Part shown: positions 6,699 through 11,060 of the stretch, piece after piece
How the letters are laid out: the number at the start of each line of letters is the position of its first letter
Position numbering within the stretch: position 1 is the stretch's first letter
Assembly (NCBI GenBank): GCA_013002105.1
Contig: JABDKS010000104.1
Coordinates: 1-11,060, forward strand
DNA length: 11,060 bases
Direction: 5' to 3'
Source of the DNA: Pirellulaceae bacterium
GTDB taxonomy: Bacteria; Planctomycetota; Planctomycetia; Pirellulales; Pirellulaceae
The notes under the pieces: generated by a model
Seen by the model: the letters and a program-made list of their open reading frames with translations, nothing else
The model's database searches: none
What the model was told of the DNA's origin: nothing
Position numbers and translations under genes: made by a program

Positions 6699-8876
6699 GT
6701 GACTAGTCCACCCACGACCGACATGAGACCAACACGCTTGCCGCTTGCCGCTGCAAGTGTTCGCCGTGCTGCGGGTTGGTCGGCCACTTGGTCACCCACG
6801 CGAATGCGGCGAATGCGTTTGCTGGGGTGGGTCATTGGTATCAGCGCTGTGGGTTCGATCGTGGGCGCCGCGGAGCTGGCCTCCGAATCCGACACGGTTT
6901 CATCGGACCGGACAGCTAATGTCGCGTCATCGAACGCCAAACCTTGGGTACCATCGCCGAACTGGCCGCCCACATCTCTGTCAGCAGCGATGCAACCGGC
7001 GGTGGAGACAGGACAGGACAACCAATTGCCGATTCGCGAGCCCGCGAGTGCGCCGCTGCCCTCCGCAAATCTTCCATCCAGCACCGGTCGCTGGAACCAG
7101 TTCGCAATCAGCCCGTCGGTCGCAATCAGCCCGTCTGTCGCAACGTCACCGTCTGTCGCCACGTCACCGCCTGTCGCAACGTCGCCGCTTGTCGCAACGA
7201 ATCCGACGGTCGCAATCACACCGACGGACGCCAGCCTGACGACTCCAAGCGTCTTCAGCACGCCGGCGTCTAACACGCTTCCGCAGATTGATTTTTCGCA
7301 GTTGATTGGGTTCACCGATCCTGGCACATTGGTCCATCCAGCCAGTTCACCCGACAACGGGTTCATCGGCACACCTGAATCGATCATCACACAGTCGCCG
7401 ATGCCGTTGCCACAAGGCCTATCGTCGCCGAGCGACTGGAGCGATCACCAGGCAACCATCGGACCGCATCCAAATCGCTCCATTGGATTTGATTCGCCCA
7501 ATCAGCGGCCTGCGGCATATCACTACAACGATTTTTCGCCCACACCGGTCGACAGCGCGTCCCTGCAGACCAGTGGTGGCCGAGAAGCTTGGGTTTACGA
7601 TTCCAAACGTGACGTACCGACGCAACGTCCGTGGGTGCAATGGCCACGCGAATGGTACGGCGACGGAATCACACCGCGGGGCATCAACCTGTTTGGATCG
7701 AAGAATTTGGTGCGGCCCAAATTCTATGTTTATGGCGACTACCGTACCGCCATCGCTGCCGGTCGCAATGCGGCAGGTCGAACCGACAATTGGGCACATC
7801 GGTTGAACTTGGATTTGGACCTGCAACTGACCGACACCGAACGACTCCACGCATTCGTCGGTCCGCTGGACAATGGCGGAAGATTCACACGCTGGCAACT
7901 CGTCGATGACGATCTTCAGTTTCGCGAAGAAATCAATTTCACACCCGCGACCGGCTACTTCGAAGGCGACTTGGGGGTCCTGATGGGAGCAGCTCACAAT
8001 CGCACATCGCCGATGGAGCTGCCATTTACTGCGGGATTGGTGCCACTGCTGTTCCAGAACGGAGTTTGGATGGAAGACGCGGTGTCGGGCGCCGCATTCG
8101 CCCTCCCTGCCAGGCACAGTCGTCTGTTGAACATCTCCAACCTGGACGCGACCTTCTTTGCCGCGTTTGACGAAGTCAACAGTGCCGCTTTCCAAAGTGA
8201 CAGTGCGGCCCAGGTATTCGGCACAGCTTGGTTTATCGAAGCCTACGGAGGCTATATCGAAACCGGCTACGCCTACTTGAACGACCGAAACAACGATGAT
8301 CGTGATTATCACAACGTCACCGCAAGTTACACACGGCGGTATCTCGATCGAATCAGCAACAGCGTTCGCGTGATCGTCAACTCGGGACAAGACGGAGCCA
8401 GGGCTGACCGTACTGCCGACGGTGTCCTGTTGTTGGTCGAGAATAGTTGGATCACGGCTAAACCGCTCACGGTGGTTCCCTACGCCAACGTGTTTGTCGG
8501 TTGGGATCGCCCGCAATCGGTCGCGCGAGCCGCCGGATCAGGCGGAATTCTACGCAACACGGGCATCAATTTTGACACCGACGGACTCAACGGATTCGCC
8601 ACGTTGGACACCAGTGGTAGTGATACCGCCGGCGGTGCGGTCGGCATCGATTTACTGGGCGATTGCTTGGACAAACAGCTGATCGTCGAAGCCGCTTATC
8701 AGACTCCACACGGTAGTCTGAATCCAAACGTACCGGACGATCAGTTTGCCATCGGGTCGCGCGCACAAGTCAGTCTCACCAACGCGACGCTGCTGCGAAT
8801 GGATGTCATGTACGGCTGGCGTCGTGGGCTCAGCGACGTCTATGGCACGCGGATGGAATACCGCTGGAAATTCTGA
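6699..8876 (+). CDS. Outer-membrane beta-barrel-like protein with repeat linker
   Basis: Predicted 725-residue protein in three parts. The N-terminus holds an arginine-rich stretch and a hydrophobic segment (about 41-60) ending in GAAELA, a plausible signal peptide. A long Pro/Ser/Thr-rich linker follows, including seven hexapeptides of the form VA[IT]SPS (residues 135-176). From about residue 305 to the end, short alternating strands rich in Tyr, Trp, Asp and Gly (for example PKFYVYGDYR, FIEAYGGYIETGYAYL) end in EYRWKF. A terminal Phe and aromatic pattern of this kind is typical of outer-membrane barrels. I do not recognise the family by name. The GTG at 6699 lies 3 bases after the cytochrome stop with GGGTGA 8 bases upstream, which suggests coupled translation. 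Internal ATGs at 6804 or 6813 would give a shorter signal peptide. It could be a porin or the sleeve for the neighbouring cytochrome. Confidence 0.8.
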   Translation: MTSPPTTDMRPTRLPLAAASVRRAAGWSATWSPTRMRRMRLLGWVIGISAVGSIVGAAELASESDTVSSDRTANVASSNAKPWVPSPNWPPTSLSAAMQPAVETGQDNQLPIREPASAPLPSANLPSSTGRWNQFAISPSVAISPSVATSPSVATSPPVATSPLVATNPTVAITPTDASLTTPSVFSTPASNTLPQIDFSQLIGFTDPGTLVHPASSPDNGFIGTPESIITQSPMPLPQGLSSPSDWSDHQATIGPHPNRSIGFDSPNQRPAAYHYNDFSPTPVDSASLQTSGGREAWVYDSKRDVPTQRPWVQWPREWYGDGITPRGINLFGSKNLVRPKFYVYGDYRTAIAAGRNAAGRTDNWAHRLNLDLDLQLTDTERLHAFVGPLDNGGRFTRWQLVDDDLQFREEINFTPATGYFEGDLGVLMGAAHNRTSPMELPFTAGLVPLLFQNGVWMEDAVSGAAFALPARHSRLLNISNLDATFFAAFDEVNSAAFQSDSAAQVFGTAWFIEAYGGYIETGYAYLNDRNNDDRDYHNVTASYTRRYLDRISNSVRVIVNSGQDGARADRTADGVLLLVENSWITAKPLTVVPYANVFVGWDRPQSVARAAGSGGILRNTGINFDTDGLNGFATLDTSGSDTAGGAVGIDLLGDCLDKQLIVEAAYQTPHGSLNPNVPDDQFAIGSRAQVSLTNATLLRMDVMYGWRRGLSDVYGTRMEYRWKF
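7101..7226 (+). repeat. Seven-unit 18-bp coding repeat in the barrel protein linker
   Basis: Seven consecutive 18-bp units encode FAISPS, VAISPS, VATSPS, VATSPP, VATSPL, VATNPT and VAITPT. Units share GTCGCAAC(G/C)TC(A/G)CCG-like DNA, so this is a true nucleotide minisatellite and not only a protein-level bias. It sits in the extracytoplasmic linker between the signal peptide and the predicted barrel. The period is a multiple of three, so copy-number changes would keep the reading frame. Confidence 0.85.
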
Positions 8877-8911
8877 TCTGATCCGCGGCACTCACTACGC
8901 TACATCACACC

Positions 8912-8939
8912 GCGTCTGGGTGAATCACTGATTCGACGC
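8912..8939. terminator. Hairpin between convergent genes, possible bidirectional terminator
   Basis: GCGTC (8912-8916) and GAATC (8922-8926) on the left pair with GATTC (8930-8934) and GACGC (8935-8939) on the right. This gives ten base pairs with a 5-base bulge on one side and loop ACT. It lies 36 bases after the barrel stop and 9 bases beyond the stop of the opposing gene. No T-run flanks it. Confidence 0.4.
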
Positions 8940-8964
8940 TGGGCGGATCACTGATTCGATGCTG
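8924..8964. repeat. Direct repeat of an 18-mer including a gene end
   Basis: ATCACTGATTCGACGCTG (8924-8941) and ATCACTGATTCGATGCTG (8947-8964) differ at one base, with a period of 23. The right copy holds the last codons and TGA of the minus-strand zinc-ribbon gene. The left copy lies just past that stop and reproduces the same tail and stop in non-coding DNA. Confidence 0.8.
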
Positions 8965-9694
8965 CGACCAGAAGTCCGATCGCGATGCCGGACAACACGA
9001 CCGCACCGATCCCTAGTTTGATGATGTTCGACTTGGTGGCTTCACCCTTGGCATACTGAATACCAAGGACGATCAGTGCCCCGCAACCCACCATTCCGAA
9101 CGCCAACGCTCCAAGTTGCAAGAACATTTTCATTGCACTGAAATTCAGTTCCGCGTCCACTTGGTTTCTCGCGTTGACGACCAACACCGCCAGGAACGTG
9201 CCGGTACCCATCATGAAAATGATCAACGAAAGCATCCACCAGGGCATCCCAGCTTTGGCCTCCATTTCTCGCTGCAACCGATCCGCCTTGTCGATATCCG
9301 CGGCGGCTTTGTCCAACGCCATCGTTCCGTGGTCGATATCGACACCTGCGGTTTTATGCGCCGACATACTTTCGCCCGTCTGCGTGTGAAATCCACACTT
9401 CACACAGAAGACCGCACCAGCTGGCATTTCAGCACGACACGCCGGACAGACCGATGCGACGTTCTCACTGAAACCTTCTTCGTCGAACAAATCATCTAAC
9501 GACGCGTCGCTGGCCGATGTCGCTGCGGCCTTTGCCGCTGGTTGTTTGGCAGCTGACTGTTTAGCGGCTGATTGTTTCGCGGCTGCCTCGACACGAACCG
9601 GTTTGCCGCAATCAGGACACTTGACAGCTTTGCCGGCCAATTCGTCTTTGACCGTCAGGGCTTTCCCACATTGGCACTTGATAGAGATAGGCAT
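8948..9694 (-). CDS. Zinc-ribbon membrane protein with Ala/Lys/Gln repeats
   Basis: A 248-residue protein. The N-terminal zinc ribbon has cysteines at 7, 9, 26 and 29 (CQC ... CPDC). Next come the repeated units AAKQS, AAKQS, AAKQP (38-52), then an acidic segment (DDLFDEEGF, 67-75). A second ribbon with cysteines at 83, 86, 97 and 100 follows. A charged helical stretch (about 125-147) leads to three predicted membrane helices, at about 152-173, 191-212 and 224-245. The ribbons most likely face the cytoplasm and may bind protein or nucleic acid. The ATG at 9694 is the natural start because it places the first ribbon at the extreme N-terminus, as in other planctomycete proteins of this style. 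No ribosome-binding site is visible. It probably has its own promoter (9746-9773) and forms a single-gene unit between valS and the barrel gene. No specific function can be assigned. Confidence 0.85.
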   Translation of the reverse strand: MPISIKCQCGKALTVKDELAGKAVKCPDCGKPVRVEAAAKQSAAKQSAAKQPAAKAAATSASDASLDDLFDEEGFSENVASVCPACRAEMPAGAVFCVKCGFHTQTGESMSAHKTAGVDIDHGTMALDKAAADIDKADRLQREMEAKAGMPWWMLSLIIFMMGTGTFLAVLVVNARNQVDAELNFSAMKMFLQLGALAFGMVGCGALIVLGIQYAKGEATKSNIIKLGIGAVVLSGIAIGLLVAASNQ

Positions 9695-9745
9695 GGACGA
9701 GATCTGAACGAGGAATCAATGGCGGGTGCGAACGAAGCATTCGCT

Positions 9746-9773
9746 ATTCTAATCGGCTCGGAGGGTCTGTCGA
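9746..9773 (-). promoter_or_regulatory. Sigma70-like promoter of the zinc-ribbon gene
   Basis: On the minus strand TCGACA (9768-9773) is followed after 16 bases by TAGAAT (9746-9751). Each box differs from the consensus (TTGACA/TATAAT) at one position. It lies 52 bases upstream of the ATG at 9694, a reasonable leader length. The call is by eye only. Confidence 0.4.
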
Positions 9774-9837
9774 AAGCCGCCCAATCAACGCAACACCGAC
9801 GCGGCCGCGAATTCGATCTCCCAAACCTGGGATAACC

Positions 9838-9879
9838 CGCCCCGATTAACCAACCCCAATTAACCGGCCCCGATTAACC
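9838..9879. repeat. 14-bp tandem repeat across the valS stop codon
   Basis: Three 14-bp units (9838-9851, 9852-9865, 9866-9879), each ending CCCC(G/A)ATTAACC on the plus strand, with a degenerate GATAACC at 9831-9837 before them. On the minus strand the units read GGTTAATCGGGG, so the TAA stop of valS (9874-9876) lies in the first unit and is copied in the next two. The period is not a multiple of three. Confidence 0.85.
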
Positions 9880-11060
9880 AGCCTTTGTCTTCAGACGCTC
9901 GATATCGCCCTGAACCGAGTCCCGCTGTCGCTCCAGATCGTCCAATGTCTCGCGTTCTTTCTCGACCACCTGCTTTGGAGCCCGAGAGACGAAGTTCTCG
10001 TTGGACAGTTTCTGCTGCTTGCCAGTGATCTGTTTGACCAATTGGCCCAGCAATTTCTCCAATCGTGACAGTTCCGCGTCGACATCGATGAATTTTTCTA
10101 AATCAACATGAACATCGATATCGATTGACGTCAGTGCCAGTGGAGCATCCGTGGCGAATGCCTCCGCATCGGGCCCGATCGCAACGACATCGGCGCCTGC
10201 CAGCGAGCCAAAGTAGGCACGCATTGGCTCCAGCAGCGCTTGTGATGCGGCCGTACAGCGAATGCTGACCGGAACGGATTCGCGCGGCGGGATACTTTGG
10301 CTGGCACGAATCTTTCGGATCGCGCCGATCACTTCCTGAAACTCACTGAACTGACGTTCGATAGATTCGTTGTGGTGATCCTGATTGGCTTGCGGCCATT
10401 GAGCCAACATGGCAAAGGGGCCCGGCTCGGCGGGATCAGGAACGCCACGCTTGGGAGCCGCCTCGTTCAAGAATCCCCAAATCGATTCGGTAACAAACGG
10501 CATCGTCGGGTGCAACAGACGTAACAGTTGGTCCAATCCGTGTGCGACCACCGCCTGAGTGGTCGCTCGCAACTGATCGTCATTCAATCGCGGCTTGGCG
10601 ATTTCGACATAAAAACTACAGAATTCGTCCCAGGCAAAGTCGTACAAGATTCGCGACGATTCAGCGAATTTGTAATGCGCAATTCCATCGGTCACCTGCT
10701 GCGTGACTGTCGATAGTCGACTGAGCAACCAGCGATCTTCCAGTGGTAGCGATTCCACATCAATCGTTTGCTCTTGATAACCGTCCATGTTCATCAGAAC
10801 GAATCGCGCCGCATTCCAGAGTTTATTAACAAAGTTGCGTGCCGTTTCGAATCGTTCGCTCACCACCGGCCCACGTGGATGCGCCTTGTCCGACTCGGAT
10901 TCAGCCCATTGTGTCGAAAAAACTTTTTTACACGCGGGGCACTCAATGGTTGGCAGCGAGCGATTCTTCTTGGTTTGATCAATCAATTTTTCGCAATGCG
11001 GACATTCAAACTGAACCGGCATTCGCACGTCTTGTGTCTCGGTGGCCAGTCGTGCCAAAC
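9874..11060 (-). CDS. valS: Valyl-tRNA synthetase, C-terminal part (5' end outside window)
   Basis: Charges tRNA-Val with valine in the cytoplasm. Only the last 395 codons or so are present. The catalytic and editing domains, with HIGH and KMSKS, lie beyond the right edge, so no start codon is given. Visible parts, counted from the first full codon: the end of the catalytic region (LATETQDVRMPV, 4-15); a zinc-ribbon insert with cysteines at 19, 22, 40 and 43 (CPHC ... CPAC); and the anticodon-binding domain beginning RFETARNFVNKLWNAARF, with DFAWDEFCSFYVEIAK and HPTMPFVTESIW. Last comes the C-terminal coiled-coil tRNA-binding arm, including NENFVSRAPKQVVEKER. The arm is full length, so the gene end is intact. 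E. coli-type ValRS has no such ribbon at this place. The stop codon lies inside a 14-bp tandem repeat. Confidence 0.95.
   Translation of the reverse strand, partial: LARLATETQDVRMPVQFECPHCEKLIDQTKKNRSLPTIECPACKKVFSTQWAESESDKAHPRGPVVSERFETARNFVNKLWNAARFVLMNMDGYQEQTIDVESLPLEDRWLLSRLSTVTQQVTDGIAHYKFAESSRILYDFAWDEFCSFYVEIAKPRLNDDQLRATTQAVVAHGLDQLLRLLHPTMPFVTESIWGFLNEAAPKRGVPDPAEPGPFAMLAQWPQANQDHHNESIERQFSEFQEVIGAIRKIRASQSIPPRESVPVSIRCTAASQALLEPMRAYFGSLAGADVVAIGPDAEAFATDAPLALTSIDIDVHVDLEKFIDVDAELSRLEKLLGQLVKQITGKQQKLSNENFVSRAPKQVVEKERETLDDLERQRDSVQGDIERLKTKAG

Noticed and set aside
6593..7390. 265-codon minus-strand frame with repeated ATDGDVATGGD-like units
   Set aside because: It is the antisense image of the 18-bp repeat in the barrel gene, and it overlaps the cytochrome gene end.
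7419..8516. 365-codon minus-strand frame opposite the barrel domain
   Set aside because: Long but antisense to a frame with a signal peptide, barrel-like strands and operon context. The translation shows no family motif and is explained by codon bias.

Overview
The window looks like chromosomal DNA of a planctomycete, most likely in the Rhodopirellula/Pirellulaceae group. The grounds are moderate G+C, sparse Shine-Dalgarno signals, secreted proteins with long N-termini, planctomycete-style small zinc-ribbon membrane proteins, and a valyl-tRNA synthetase with a zinc-ribbon insert. The assignment is inferred from protein style; no database was searched. I see no insertion sequence, CRISPR array, rRNA or tRNA, and no phage gene.

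Layout. Positions 1-241 hold no supported gene, only a hairpin that may end the aroA transcript. Two minus-strand genes follow: aroA (EPSP synthase, 242-1657) and, 7 bases upstream of it, a 97-residue three-helix membrane protein (1665-1958). A gap of about 390 bases (1959-2351) carries a 7-bp-arm palindrome, a 10-bp tandem repeat and three CGCTCAC heptamers one to three helical turns apart. It separates that operon from a divergently read acidic lipoprotein (2352-2876, plus). After a 315-base gap comes apt (adenine phosphoribosyltransferase, 3192-3746, plus). It converges on a minus-strand membrane-anchored protein with a degenerate PilZ-like domain (3765-4289).

A plus-strand two-gene operon forms the centre: a secreted five-haem c-type cytochrome (4599-6695) and, 3 bases after its stop, an outer-membrane beta-barrel-like protein with a Pro/Ser hexapeptide-repeat linker (6699-8876). 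The pair suggests a periplasm-to-outside electron-transfer or porin-cytochrome module, and it is the most interesting item here. A minus-strand protein with two zinc ribbons and three membrane helices follows (8948-9694). The window closes with the C-terminal third of valS (9874-11060, minus, cut by the window edge).

How the genes relate. aroA (chorismate/aromatic amino acids), apt (adenine salvage) and valS (tRNA charging) are housekeeping genes with no evident link to each other. The cytochrome/barrel pair is the only set whose arrangement implies joint function. Short tandem duplications overlap the stop codons of two minus-strand genes (8948 and 9874), a local pattern that the annotation does not explain.
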